The notes: generated by a model from the sequence alone, not told the origin. Numbered from the stretch's first letter, positions 1-8,080 are shown. The stretch: 20,932 bases of DNA from CAZVWV01 sp964631745 (GCA_964631745.1 CAZVWV010000061.1:1-20932), one strand, 5' to 3'. Program-made: numbers and translations.

Positions 1-79
1 GTCTCTGAGGGAATGTCACTACTGTCTCGTACAGCGAAAATGCTTTCAAATCAATGAGAATTTATGTTATGAACCAGCG

Positions 80-298
80 ATGGATCGAATCGTTGTTGAC
101 TCTAACATTTGTAGCGGAAAGCCGACCATTCGTGGTACGCGAATTATGGTGAGGAACATATTAGGAATGGTGGCTGGGGGTAGTTCAGTCGATAAAGTAG
201 TGGAGGCTTATCCAGAGCTTAAGTCTGAAGATGTGCAGGCAGCCCTCGAGTATGCTGCACACGTTATTGATGAAGAGCAGATCATCAGCCGTGCCTAA
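80..298 (+). CDS. DUF433 family antitoxin-like protein
   Basis: A 72-residue protein that matches the DUF433 family, small winged-helix-like proteins usually encoded next to DUF5615 PIN-like nucleases and taken to be antitoxins. Visible hallmarks are the N-terminal 'CSGKPTIRGTRI' motif (residues 11-22), the 'GSSVDKVVEAYPEL' segment and 'EDVQAALEYA' near residue 50, all in the usual order, and the length is typical of the family. The ATG at 80 is the first in frame; no clear Shine-Dalgarno precedes it. The partner toxin gene begins 35 nt downstream but is frameshifted. In intact pairs the antitoxin presumably binds the toxin and its own promoter; here that is inference from the family only. 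The gene itself looks whole. Confidence 0.85.
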   Translation: MDRIVVDSNICSGKPTIRGTRIMVRNILGMVAGGSSVDKVVEAYPELKSEDVQAALEYAAHVIDEEQIISRA

Positions 299-333
299 CT
301 TGAATTTTTCAGGCGTGACCGCATTGGTGAGAA

Positions 334-725
334 ATGCAGTCTAACCTTCCAATTTATATACTTCTAGATCAAAATATTCCTCAGATCATCACGCAATGGC
401 TGAGCATTGCGAGCGTCCACACTGGAAAGTGATTCATGTCAATCATGTTGGCTTAGCAGGAAAGCCTGACAGCGAAGTTTATAGCTGGGCATGTGTCAAT
501 CAAGCGATCATTGTTACCTTCGATGAGGACTTTGCAGATGCGCGATTTTATCCGCTAGGGTCGCATCACGGAGTCGTGCGCCTGCGAGTTTGGCCAACGA
601 CAATAGAGGAGACTAAGGCTGCTCTAGGAAGGCTGCTTTCCACTGTCCCTGAGGATGACTGGCGTGAAAGCTTAATTATCATCCATCAGAATAAGATTCG
701 GATTCGGCGACGCCCTTTTGGGTGA
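334..725 (+). pseudogene. DUF5615 PIN-like toxin, frameshifted
   Basis: The N-terminal part starts at ATG 334 and reads MQSNLPIYILLDQNIPQII, the family's characteristic start with the acidic 'LLDxNxP' motif, but it stops at a TGA at 430-432. The remainder lies in another frame, from about 405 to the stop at 725. It contains 'VIHVNHVGLAGKPDSEVYSW' and 'IIVTFDEDFADAR', which are the next two conserved blocks, including the second acidic motif. Joining the frames between about 403 and 413 gives a normal-length protein of roughly 130 residues. The shift requires a net loss of one base or gain of two relative to an intact gene. I see no slippery heptamer, so an inactivating mutation or a sequencing error is more likely than programmed frameshifting. 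Without its N-terminal Asp, the downstream ORF alone (ATG 396) should be an inactive nuclease. Confidence 0.8.
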
Positions 726-1127
726 AGAGTTTTGAAGAAGTTTAGTGCAGGTTGAACTAAGACGTGCAGTCATGCGTGTCCGGTAGAAAGGTGGCGGTGA
801 TGCCGTAAATTCTTGATTTAAAAAGGGAAAACAGGAATTTGTAGTTTCCGCGATTTGAATTTAACCACGGAGAACACGGAGGTCACGGAGAGAGAAATTC
901 TCAATATTTTCTCCGTGTTCCCCGTGGCCTCCGTGGTTAAAGACCCAAATTACAATGTCTTACCGGACAGCAGTGACGTGCAGTATAAAAAACACGAAAA
1001 AGCTCATTATTTAACGAGGTTGCGATCGGTCTGGCTAGCTTAGTTTGGACGTCGGTACCATCCTAAATCACCAAAAGGGCAATCCGACCATAACTTAGTT
1101 ATCTAGGTTTTTTTGGTTTATAAGCAG
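726..1127. other. Intergenic region between toxin relic and FHA gene
   Basis: About 400 nt with no credible gene. Besides the palindrome at 861-940, it holds a short perfect inverted repeat, ATAACT-T-AGTTAT (1090-1102), about 25 nt before the FHA start. That repeat could be an operator or part of the promoter for the FHA operon. No strong -35/-10 pair was identified. Confidence 0.5.
861..940. repeat. CCACGGAG-type imperfect palindrome
   Basis: The left arm starts TTAACCACGGAGAACACGGA at 861 and the right arm ends CCTCCGTGGTTAA at 940. The arms are about 34 nt each, imperfectly complementary, around a short A/T-rich centre. Each arm holds three tandem CACGGAG-like units. This is a known type of dispersed intergenic element in many bacterial genomes, and a second member lies at 9883-9965. 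It could form a long hairpin in RNA. A 62-codon ORF runs across it but has no coding features. Confidence 0.85.
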
Positions 1128-1955
1128 ATGTCTGCCACGCTTCAACGCTCGTCTTCACATGTACAGCCGCAGGTTCCGCCAAGCCCGGACCGACAGATAT
1201 CCGTCGAAATGCGAGTTGAAAAGTTCGGCCTTAACCACGGCCGCGACACCGCTTATTTATCAGACCGCTCAAAATCAGAGCTAGGGCGCAATTTGCGTCT
1301 CGAACATTTGCCTCCCAACGTGGAAGTGGTTTTAGGGACGGAAGGGGATATCGCCATAGGACTAAATAGTGAGGGGGTAAAATTCTTGCACCTAATTGTA
1401 CGCCGCGGCGAGGGTGGTGCGTACTATATACGTCCTTACAGTGAGGAGGCTGAGGTCTACGTTGCTCCGGCCGGTAAAGGAGAATTCAAGAAGGTCGAAG
1501 GTGAAATCTGCATACTGGCTGGCAGCCGCGTGGCGTTGGGCTGCCTTTCCGAAAGCACTTACTGGTTCCGAGCGCCTCCCTTGGAGATAAAACGGGTTGA
1601 GGCCGGTGAAAAGATCGTGATTGGCCGCAACGTCAATGCCGAGATGCCGCTTTGCCGAGATGAGCAGAGTTTGAGTCGCGCGCATTTAACGGTTACGGCG
1701 CTTCCGAACGGGAATTTCCTAGTGGAGAACGGCTACCGGGGGCATCCTTCAAAGAATGGGGTCGCTTACTTGGAAGGCGGTCATTGGGTTGAAATCACCC
1801 AATCCATCGAACTTCCACCAGGCACGCCGTTACTTTTGGCTGGGCGTTTAATGCTGGCGCTGCCAGCTCTTAGGCTCGGACGCCACGATTTGGCGCGCCT
1901 TAATGAGTTTGGCCCCGGAGCCTTTTTTTCACCAGTCTTAGCGGAAGCAGCTTAA
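1128..1955 (+). CDS. FHA domain protein
   Basis: A 275-residue protein whose C-terminal half is a forkhead-associated (FHA) domain, a phosphothreonine-binding module. From the ATG at 1128, 'IGR' is at about residues 165-167, 'SLSRAHL' at about 181-187 and 'SKNGVAYL' at about 208-215; these are the GR, SxxH and NG signatures of the phosphopeptide-binding loops. The first half (about 60-145) is also beta-rich and contains 'FLHLIVRR' in a similar register, so it may be a second, degenerate FHA-like fold (inference). No signal peptide or membrane segment is seen, so it is probably cytoplasmic. A TTG at 1113 could extend it by five residues, but ATG 1128 is preferred; neither has a strong Shine-Dalgarno. 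Its stop is 1 nt from the next start, so the two genes are surely co-transcribed. No Ser/Thr kinase partner is in the window. Confidence 0.8.
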   Translation: MSATLQRSSSHVQPQVPPSPDRQISVEMRVEKFGLNHGRDTAYLSDRSKSELGRNLRLEHLPPNVEVVLGTEGDIAIGLNSEGVKFLHLIVRRGEGGAYYIRPYSEEAEVYVAPAGKGEFKKVEGEICILAGSRVALGCLSESTYWFRAPPLEIKRVEAGEKIVIGRNVNAEMPLCRDEQSLSRAHLTVTALPNGNFLVENGYRGHPSKNGVAYLEGGHWVEITQSIELPPGTPLLLAGRLMLALPALRLGRHDLARLNEFGPGAFFSPVLAEAA

Positions 1956-1956
1956 G

Positions 1957-3318
1957 ATGAAGGTTAGAGATTTACAAAACAGGGAATTCGAAATCTTTGT
2001 CTCGCCTGATGACGACGCCCTTGAAGTCTATACTAATCAGGGTGAATGGTTAAAGATTGAAGGCAGAGTCGTGCTGCCGGAATACGCTAAGCTACGTGTG
2101 CAGGGGCGATTCATCATGGAGCTACCGGGCAGTAACCTCCCTTTGACTCGCGCAAAAATTCAGCAGTCGGCCTGGGGTAGCTTTTGGGAAGGCCCAGAAC
2201 GCGCAGCGCTCACTCAGTTGGAACTGTTGGATACTGATAAATCGCGGCGAGTCGATATAAACCTGCCCTCGACTAAGGGCGAGTCGCAGAGTTTATCCAT
2301 TCTAACAAACTATCAAGTCTCAAGATCGATTCTCTCTTTTATGGCGGACTCGATTACCAAGGCTTTTACGCTCTCAGCCATACAAGCTGATGAAGCTCAA
2401 TCGGCCTTCTCTGGCGTGCTAGTCGTACCGGACGCGGAGCTTGGGACAGAGATTTTGGCGGATGGTAGCCGCCGTAAGGTGATATCTTTGGGCATAGACC
2501 CGGGTGGAACGCTCATTATTACAAACTCTGTAGCGCGTAACCCAAAAGTCTTATCGCTTATTCTAAACGAATGCCTAGAACGCTGGCGCTCATATCAGGC
2601 CGGAATATTACTGATTGGGCATTCCGGCTGGGCGAGAGATTTCGGACAAGGCAAAGCCGTACGCCAACCGCGCGATGATTTCGAACGCCAGGTGGCGCCG
2701 CATGGTGTCATAGTTGCAGATCGTGCGCGCGCCGTTTTAGGGAGTGACATGGAACAATTTAACGGCACGGTCTTTTTAGAGCGTAGCGCCGTTTGCCCGA
2801 TAGTAGTCGACGATAAGCTAGATCCGGATTTGCGCCTGCTTTACAAGGAATTCTTGGGAACCCTAAGCGAGCTGCGGCACGAGTCGCCGGGTACTCTTCG
2901 TAAGATATTGCAGGCAATCTCAGTATTCGTGTGTGCTCGCTTAACAGGCAGCGTGATGGCCGAAGAGTTGGTGCTGAAATCAGATCTTTTGCCGAAAGAT
3001 AACTTACATCAGGCGGGCTTTTTGACCTTGATGGATTTTGTGCGAGCCGGCGTGGGCGGTGAACCTCACAAAGCGCTGCTGGCTGGGTATATGATCGGAT
3101 CCCTCGTGAGGAGAGGGGTACTTCAAGGGAAGCTATCGCTCGAGCAGAATCAGGAGGGGGCTGTTTGGCTGCGATATCTAAGCGCCGCGGGCGACGTGGT
3201 AATTCACGATCCCGAGCAGGGGTTCGTGGGGGAGCTGAGCGGAATATCGGAAGAGCGATTCGGGTACCTCAGAAACGAAGATCTAATTCGGCTCTTGGCT
3301 CGGCCGATTAGCGCCTGA
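1957..3318 (+). CDS. Degenerate transglutaminase-like protein
   Basis: A 453-residue protein starting 1 nt after the FHA stop. Residues 1-280 I do not recognise; they are mixed alpha/beta without a signal peptide. Residues about 290-430 resemble transglutaminase-like/EDR1-type domains: a helical lead-in, then 'GEPHKALLAGYMIGSLVRRG' (368-387), where active members have a Gly-x-Cys-(R/T)-H-x-A-L-L motif, then 'GAVWLRY' (401-407), where active members have 'HAW', then 'VIHDPEQGFVG' (415-425), the usual Asp-containing strand. The catalytic Cys and His are therefore missing while the Asp is kept, which suggests a pseudoenzyme or binding scaffold. The close coupling suggests it acts with the FHA protein. 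The family assignment rests on motif memory and is moderate; the loss of Cys/His is read directly if the alignment is right. Confidence 0.55.
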   Translation: MKVRDLQNREFEIFVSPDDDALEVYTNQGEWLKIEGRVVLPEYAKLRVQGRFIMELPGSNLPLTRAKIQQSAWGSFWEGPERAALTQLELLDTDKSRRVDINLPSTKGESQSLSILTNYQVSRSILSFMADSITKAFTLSAIQADEAQSAFSGVLVVPDAELGTEILADGSRRKVISLGIDPGGTLIITNSVARNPKVLSLILNECLERWRSYQAGILLIGHSGWARDFGQGKAVRQPRDDFERQVAPHGVIVADRARAVLGSDMEQFNGTVFLERSAVCPIVVDDKLDPDLRLLYKEFLGTLSELRHESPGTLRKILQAISVFVCARLTGSVMAEELVLKSDLLPKDNLHQAGFLTLMDFVRAGVGGEPHKALLAGYMIGSLVRRGVLQGKLSLEQNQEGAVWLRYLSAAGDVVIHDPEQGFVGELSGISEERFGYLRNEDLIRLLARPISA

Positions 3319-3636
3319 GCGGATTCTATTTTAAAGTTTATAATTATGAAATGTTTGGCGAAACATTATCGGTCCCATGTTTTTAAATCTTTAGATTAAA
3401 GATCTAGAATCTTAAACCACCCTGAAGCATCCTAAGCAAATTTCTTACATCAAAAAAAATTATAAAAATACTGGAGCAAAAAATCGGTAACATCCGATAT
3501 GGGTACCCATATTACGATCCGGACCAAAGTTTGCATGTATAGTTATTGCCGGTTTTGCAACTTAAGTGATTTAAGCTGTGGTTACCGATAAATTTCCGTT
3601 GGTTTCACGGAGTTAAGGGTTTTGGAGGGTTTTGTG
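3319..3636. other. AT-rich regulatory gap before Tad genes
   Basis: About 318 nt, visibly more A/T-rich than the flanking genes and without a gene. It holds several inverted repeats: AATGTTT-ggcg-AAACATT (3350-3367), ATCTTT-agatt-AAAGAT (3387-3403), a perfect 16-nt palindrome (3497-3512), and a 9-nt inverted pair ATCGGTAAC (3483-3491) / GTTACCGAT (3581-3589). The density suggests a regulated promoter for the pilin-like genes. I could not place a convincing sigma-70 or sigma-54 promoter. Confidence 0.5.
3497..3512. promoter_or_regulatory. Perfect palindrome, candidate operator
   Basis: ATATGGGTACCCATAT is a perfect 16-nt palindrome 125 nt upstream of the TadE-like start, within the AT-rich gap. 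Its symmetry and position fit a dimeric repressor or activator site. No cognate regulator is encoded nearby, so this is only a candidate. Confidence 0.4.
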
Positions 3637-4239
3637 GTGAAAGCGTGTGAAGGTTTGGCCCAGGAAGGAAAGCCTCCCAATAAATTATCCCAAAAGTACA
3701 TTGACCAAAAGGGCGGAGTTCTCTTGGAGTTCGCACTGACTGTGCCGCTTTTCTTGACGATTGTGCTCACGGCGGCAGAACTAATACGCGGCGGATTTCA
3801 GTACGCTATGTTGCAACACGCTGTGCACCGCGCCTCACGATACGCAGCTCTCGGTTACAAAGAGAGCGGCATGACTGCTACGGAATCCGTGTTGTATAAA
3901 ATCAATCAATTGAGCGGCATGCAGGTCGAAAATTCAGGCTTTACGATCTGTCCGGCAAGCGAGTATCCTTGTAACGCCAATAGCCGGGGAGGTTCCGAAA
4001 GCTGGATGCGTCTTGAAGCGAGAGTGCAGTTGCACTTGGCGTTTGGCGGCATTAACCCAGTTTTGAAGGCTGATGCGGTTTTTCGCAATGAGCCTAAGTG
4101 GGTTGGAATTACCCCTGCGGGCGGCGGCGGCGGCCAGATGGGCGATGGCGACGATGGTGACGGAGGTAACGGCGGCGGTGGTAACGGTGGCGGCGGTGGT
4201 CACGGCCCCGGTAAAGAGAATAGCGAAGGCGGCTACTAA
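3637..4239 (+). CDS. TadE-like pseudopilin with Gly-rich tail
   Basis: A protein of about 200 residues with a TadE-type N-terminus. After a short polar leader comes 'GGVLLEFALTVPLFLTIVLT', the conserved Gly, Glu and hydrophobic segment of minor pseudopilins processed by a prepilin peptidase. The GTG at 3637 (or 3634) is chosen because GGAGGG at 3624-3629 sits 7 nt (or 4 nt) upstream; a TTG at 3622 would overlap that ribosome-binding site. The body contains 'QHAVHRASRYAALG', typical of the family, and one Cys pair. Oddly, the last 45 residues or so are a low-complexity Gly/Asp/Asn tail, not usual for TadE. It is the first of three Tad-like genes. Tad minor pilins act in Flp pilus assembly in the inner membrane and periplasm. 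Confidence 0.8.
   Translation: MKACEGLAQEGKPPNKLSQKYIDQKGGVLLEFALTVPLFLTIVLTAAELIRGGFQYAMLQHAVHRASRYAALGYKESGMTATESVLYKINQLSGMQVENSGFTICPASEYPCNANSRGGSESWMRLEARVQLHLAFGGINPVLKADAVFRNEPKWVGITPAGGGGGQMGDGDDGDGGNGGGGNGGGGGHGPGKENSEGGY
4117..4205 (+). repeat. Low-complexity GGC/GGT-rich tract
   Basis: A run of Gly codons, with Asp, Asn and His interspersed, at the 3' end of the TadE-like gene, for example 'GGGGGQMGDGDDGDGGNGG'. Such tracts can slip in replication, so tail length may vary between strains. The frame is intact here and terminates normally. Confidence 0.75.
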
Positions 4240-4277
4240 GCGCTCGGCAAGAACGAACAGAAGCACAGATACGTGGC

Positions 4278-4850
4278 ATGACTTATAAAATTCTTCTAAA
4301 AGATTCGGGAGCGGCTTTTGTTGAGCTGACACTGGTGCTCTTGTTTCTGTTGGCGTTGGCGCTAGGCGGACTGGAGGTGGCCAGATTGGTCCGCCTCGCA
4401 ACCGTGGCGGCCGGGATGAACAGGGAGCTTACGGCCGGAGCTTTTCGAGATTGTTGGTTTGCGGCTACGACAGACGTGCAGGGGGGTGATCGGGGTGCTC
4501 AGATTGAGATAGTTCGTGAATGTTTAGCTAATGTCATTACCGGTAGTAATTCTTCGATTCAGCAGGTAATACCAGGCGCCAAACTTACGCTAACAGTTTA
4601 TAAGTATGACACTACGCTGAACCCGGATGCCCCAACTGTTTACGGTCAATCCAGCACCGAAGTTGCACCGCCAACAAGAGTTAGTGCAAATGACTTCGAT
4701 GAAAACCATGCTGACGCTAGGGCGTTGTTGATTAGCCAAGGGGTTCTGTTCTATGGCGAAACTTTCCTTCCCTATGCAAGTCAAGCGCCGATAATTCCGA
4801 AGTTACTCGGTCTTACGTCTGGCGAGCTTTACAACGTGAGTGCATTTTAG
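4278..4850 (+). CDS. TadE/TadF-like pseudopilin
   Basis: A 190-residue protein with a second Tad-type N-terminus: 'DSGAAFVELTLVLLFLLALA' (about residues 9-28), in which Gly-11 and Glu-16 match the pseudopilin processing region and hydrophobic helix. The next segment, 'GGLEVARLVRLATVAAGMNR', is also family-like. The rest is an unrecognised periplasmic domain. The ATG at 4278 lies 38 nt after the TadE-like stop and has only a weak ribosome-binding site. The vWA gene starts 13 nt downstream. Order and sizes fit the tadE-tadF-tadG arrangement of Flp pilus loci, though the sequence alone cannot separate TadE from TadF. Confidence 0.72.
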   Translation: MTYKILLKDSGAAFVELTLVLLFLLALALGGLEVARLVRLATVAAGMNRELTAGAFRDCWFAATTDVQGGDRGAQIEIVRECLANVITGSNSSIQQVIPGAKLTLTVYKYDTTLNPDAPTVYGQSSTEVAPPTRVSANDFDENHADARALLISQGVLFYGETFLPYASQAPIIPKLLGLTSGELYNVSAF

Positions 4851-4863
4851 CGGCGAACATATC

Positions 4864-6342
4864 ATGAATAGAGCGAACAAAGGAAGGCAAAGTGGAGTGT
4901 ACATCATCGCAGTAGCGATGTCTTTGGTAGTGATGCTCGCAGTCGTGGGATTGGGAGTAGATGCTTCTCGTCTGTATTTAGCTAAGCGACAGATGCAGAG
5001 CGTGGTCGATAGCGCGGCGCTTGCGACAGCGAGGCTTTTTCTTTTGAACCCGGATCTTCCAGTTGATTCGGCCCGTAGTGCAGCCGTTGCGCTGGTTAAA
5101 GAAAACTTGAGGAGACTTTCGTTCTCGGAAGCGCAGATTGCGAGCGTCTTTAACGGTGATGTTAGCGATGGGGACCGCTTGTCTGTGTGTTTTCAAGAGA
5201 ACGGGGCTTGTGGAAACGACCCGGCAGGCACGTCGCCACTCAGGGGACTTTACGTGAGTGCAAATCTCACCGTCAATGTGCCGACCACAATCCTGGGTGC
5301 CGTGCCATTCGTCAGTCATGTCTCGCAGGTAAATGCTTCGGCACTGGCCAATAACTTGAAGCTGTTGGTTTATATGGTGCTGGATGCCTCTGGGTCTATG
5401 ATGGACAACAACAGCGGTATCGTTCCGCCGCCCGGGTGTCCGACGTGCAATAAGCGCGGGCTTGCAATGAAGTACGCCGCAAAGGAATTCGCATCTGGGT
5501 TCCTTCCAGCAGATGTCGCGGGGCTTGTAATCTTCAGTCAGAACCTTTCCGGCTCGGAACTTCCGGAGACCAATGCGGATGGAACTGTTAACTGGACTAA
5601 TGTTACGGCAAATTACGGTAATGACGCGATCGTGAGTTTCAATGCACTAGATATGGATTATAATAATAGAAACGCTTTGCTAACTAACATCGAAGGTATT
5701 GACCTTAGCAACTTAGGCAAGCAAACCAACATCGGAGCTGGTATCCAGTTAGGGGCGAGCGGTTTGAACGGTTTCGGCGACCCGGCCGGAACATTAAAGC
5801 TGCTAATTGTCTTAAGCGATGGTCGGCCAAGTAGTTATTCCCCTCTCAGAGCGATTAATGCAGGACCAAGACAGTTGCCCGTCTCGTGCGGGGCAGAGGC
5901 TTTAATGTTGCCAAATGACGCGAGCAGGACCGTCAAACTACAGATGCTTGACGCAATCTACGAATCGGATCTTGCACGTGTTCGACGCAATCTTGTTTAT
6001 ACCATAGGACTCGGGGATCCAGACCCTGGTGTTCAGACCCCGTTCCAAACTATTGACACCAGCACCGACGGCGGCGCCTTAAAGCCTATCCTTATGCAAC
6101 GCATAGCCAACGACCAGACCCTGATGAGATCCCCTGAGCCCGTCCCAGGATGGAGCCCCTTCGATGCAGCTTATCCCCGTGATTTTCCTTGTAAGGACAC
6201 AAATCCAAGGGTGCCAAGCGGTGCCGATATCATCGGTCTCCCCAACGGTCGCTACCTACCCGCCGCCTCAGGTCAAGATCTCCTTGAAGCCTTCTGGGAA
6301 ATAGCCAAGATGCGCACGACCCTAGGCCAGTTGCCGTTATAG
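4864..6342 (+). CDS. TadG-like protein with vWA domain
   Basis: A 492-residue protein. The N-terminus (residues 8-60) is the TadG/Flp-assembly type: 'RQSGVYIIAVAMSLVVMLAV' followed by 'GVDASRLYLAKRQMQSVVDSA', a membrane helix plus the conserved Asp-Ala-(S/T)-R-x-Y motif. A von Willebrand factor A domain follows from about 165. Its metal-ion-dependent adhesion site is visible as 'DASGS' (174-178), a Thr in 'KQTNIGAGI' and an Asp in 'IVLSDGRPSS', so metal binding is predicted to be intact. The ATG at 4864 is preferred over an upstream GTG at 4840, which would overlap the previous gene. TadG proteins are envelope-anchored, and vWA-bearing versions are thought to contribute to adhesion or pilus anchoring. 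The gene ends 26 nt from the convergent P-domain gene, with no clear terminator between. Confidence 0.85.
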   Translation: MNRANKGRQSGVYIIAVAMSLVVMLAVVGLGVDASRLYLAKRQMQSVVDSAALATARLFLLNPDLPVDSARSAAVALVKENLRRLSFSEAQIASVFNGDVSDGDRLSVCFQENGACGNDPAGTSPLRGLYVSANLTVNVPTTILGAVPFVSHVSQVNASALANNLKLLVYMVLDASGSMMDNNSGIVPPPGCPTCNKRGLAMKYAAKEFASGFLPADVAGLVIFSQNLSGSELPETNADGTVNWTNVTANYGNDAIVSFNALDMDYNNRNALLTNIEGIDLSNLGKQTNIGAGIQLGASGLNGFGDPAGTLKLLIVLSDGRPSSYSPLRAINAGPRQLPVSCGAEALMLPNDASRTVKLQMLDAIYESDLARVRRNLVYTIGLGDPDPGVQTPFQTIDTSTDGGALKPILMQRIANDQTLMRSPEPVPGWSPFDAAYPRDFPCKDTNPRVPSGADIIGLPNGRYLPAASGQDLLEAFWEIAKMRTTLGQLPL

Positions 6343-6368
6343 GCAGCCGCCCGCCTTAACAACCAGCC

Positions 6369-8060
6369 CTACAACACAGCCCCAAGCTCGCTAATCAGCT
6401 TCAAAGCTTTCGTCTTACTCTTAGCAAACCCGGACCCCCGAGCCAGTACCTTATTAACGCCGCTCTTGACCTTCGAAACGGAGCTCTTCACTCCCGTCCC
6501 GTTCTTAGTAATAAGCGGCCCGGTCGGATGGGCTGCTAAATTAGATAACAGCTTCAACAGCGACTTAGTCTTGTTAGTAATCTTATTTTGCGAAGCGTTC
6601 CGGCCGGACTTAACTTTCCCAACTTGCGCAGCAAGCTCCGACAGAATCACTTTCATCTCCGCATTCGCCAAACAATCGGCTATGCCGTTGTGGTTGCTAT
6701 CTACCGGGCTGACCTTGGAAGCGTCGTTCGGGCATGCATCGATACAGTCCGGCGCTGAATCTCCGTCGGAGTTGGTATCGGCAGTAAAGCAGCCACAAGT
6801 ACCCGATGCCACCTTCAGCGGATCGGATGGGCAGGTGTCGATGCAGTCAGCTTTGGAATCGCCGTCGGTGTTGATATCAGGATGTTCGCAACCGCAGTCG
6901 CCGGGGGCTGATTTTGCTGGATCCGAAGAGCATAGATCGCAGTCGTCGCCGACGCCGTCGCTGTCAAAGTCACTTTGAGAAGAATTAGCCACAAAACGGC
7001 AGTTGTCAGTGGCGTCACCAACGCCATCCCCGTCTGTGTCTGGGGAGGCTGTGCAGGTGGTGATGTTTAAAGACCATGAGTGTAGGGTGCCTGTTCCGTT
7101 TGCGTTATCGTCATCGATAGAGAGTGTCCAAACTCCATTAGGGTTTACCGTTCCGTACAGGGCTGCAAAAGACTCTTCCGGCGCGAGCAAGGCTACCGGG
7201 ACATTCGCGGTGTAAACGGTATCGGTCACAGGCGCATCAGCGTTGTCTACCCAGGTTGTGCCACGAAAAATATTGTCGGCTGAACTGCCGTTGTCGGTAG
7301 TTACGGTGACTGCTGTACCGTTGGGAGCCTTAAGAAAAATCTCTAAATCGCTCGGCTGGGTGTGTGCAATATCCGTAGTCAGGCTTATTCCGCACAGCGA
7401 TGCGCCGATGCCGCTTACGAATTTAGAGCTATCCATGGCCGGACCGGCTCCGTCAGGAATAGCAATGGGGGTTCCAATGAATACAGGGAAGTTAGTTGAG
7501 GTCGGAGCAGGGGCGTTGTTGCAAGTTCTTACAGAGACAGACCAGCTATTGAGAGTTCCCTCGTCGAAGCCAGAATCGTCTTTAACCGTCAACTTCCAAG
7601 TGCCGTTCGGAGACTGCCCGTAAAGGGCGTCCAATGGTTCTTCCGGTGCCACAGGAGTCTCAGGGACTAAGTTTATGTAGGCGACATCCCCAACTGGTCC
7701 TGGAGGATTAAGAGCGCCGGCTTGGTCATCAAATAGAGTCCCGGCAAAAAGGTTGTCGCTGTCGCCGCCGTTATCGGTCGTTAGGGTGACTATGGTTCCT
7801 GAGGGGGAGGTAAGCGTAATTTCCAAGTCAGCAGAAAAGGTGTGGGGTACATTGACTGTAACGTCCACATCAGTAATAAAGCCCAGAACGCCGGACATCG
7901 GCATGGACGACGATATTGTGGTGTTATCAGTAATGGGAGTGCCAGGCGCAATAGAGATTGTGTTTGTAACCCCGCTACAACCGATAGGATCCACAAAAGC
8001 AGCGTAGGACGGAAGCGTTGCGCTAAAAGCAAGCGTGAGGGCGCAGATATATTTTATCAT
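6369..8060 (-). CDS. Secreted protein: two P domains, TSP3 repeats, basic tail
   Basis: A 563-residue exported protein. A signal peptide occupies residues 1-20, ending 'LPSYA' before 'AFVDP'. Two proprotein-convertase P domains follow at about 25-180 and 190-336; both keep 'DL(E)I.L.(S/A)P.GT', 'TTDNG', 'DN.F.GT.(F/W)DD', 'APEE', 'ALYG' and 'NG.W.L...D....GTL.SWS'. Residues 340-464 are Ca2+-binding thrombospondin type 3-like repeats with alternating Asp and paired Cys. The last 95 residues or so (466-563) are Lys/Ser-rich and predicted helical, and match the tail of the neighbouring gene product. No protease domain is present, although P domains usually follow subtilisin-type proteases. AAGGAG (8070-8075 on this strand) lies 9 nt before the ATG. 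It is second in a two-gene unit, 20 nt after the stop of the first. Likely surface-bound or released; its ligand is unknown. Confidence 0.88.
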   Translation of the reverse strand: MIKYICALTLAFSATLPSYAAFVDPIGCSGVTNTISIAPGTPITDNTTISSSMPMSGVLGFITDVDVTVNVPHTFSADLEITLTSPSGTIVTLTTDNGGDSDNLFAGTLFDDQAGALNPPGPVGDVAYINLVPETPVAPEEPLDALYGQSPNGTWKLTVKDDSGFDEGTLNSWSVSVRTCNNAPAPTSTNFPVFIGTPIAIPDGAGPAMDSSKFVSGIGASLCGISLTTDIAHTQPSDLEIFLKAPNGTAVTVTTDNGSSADNIFRGTTWVDNADAPVTDTVYTANVPVALLAPEESFAALYGTVNPNGVWTLSIDDDNANGTGTLHSWSLNITTCTASPDTDGDGVGDATDNCRFVANSSQSDFDSDGVGDDCDLCSSDPAKSAPGDCGCEHPDINTDGDSKADCIDTCPSDPLKVASGTCGCFTADTNSDGDSAPDCIDACPNDASKVSPVDSNHNGIADCLANAEMKVILSELAAQVGKVKSGRNASQNKITNKTKSLLKLLSNLAAHPTGPLITKNGTGVKSSVSKVKSGVNKVLARGSGFAKSKTKALKLISELGAVL

Positions 8061-8080
8061 GATTTAGAACTCCTTAAGCC

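Noticed and set aside
396..725. ATG 396 ORF as a complete novel gene
   Set aside because: It lacks the family's first acidic block, which lies just upstream in another frame, so it is the 3' part of a frameshifted DUF5615 gene.
855..1043. 62-codon ORF across the first palindrome
   Set aside because: Its sequence is mostly the translated CCACGGAG repeat, with no start context or family features.
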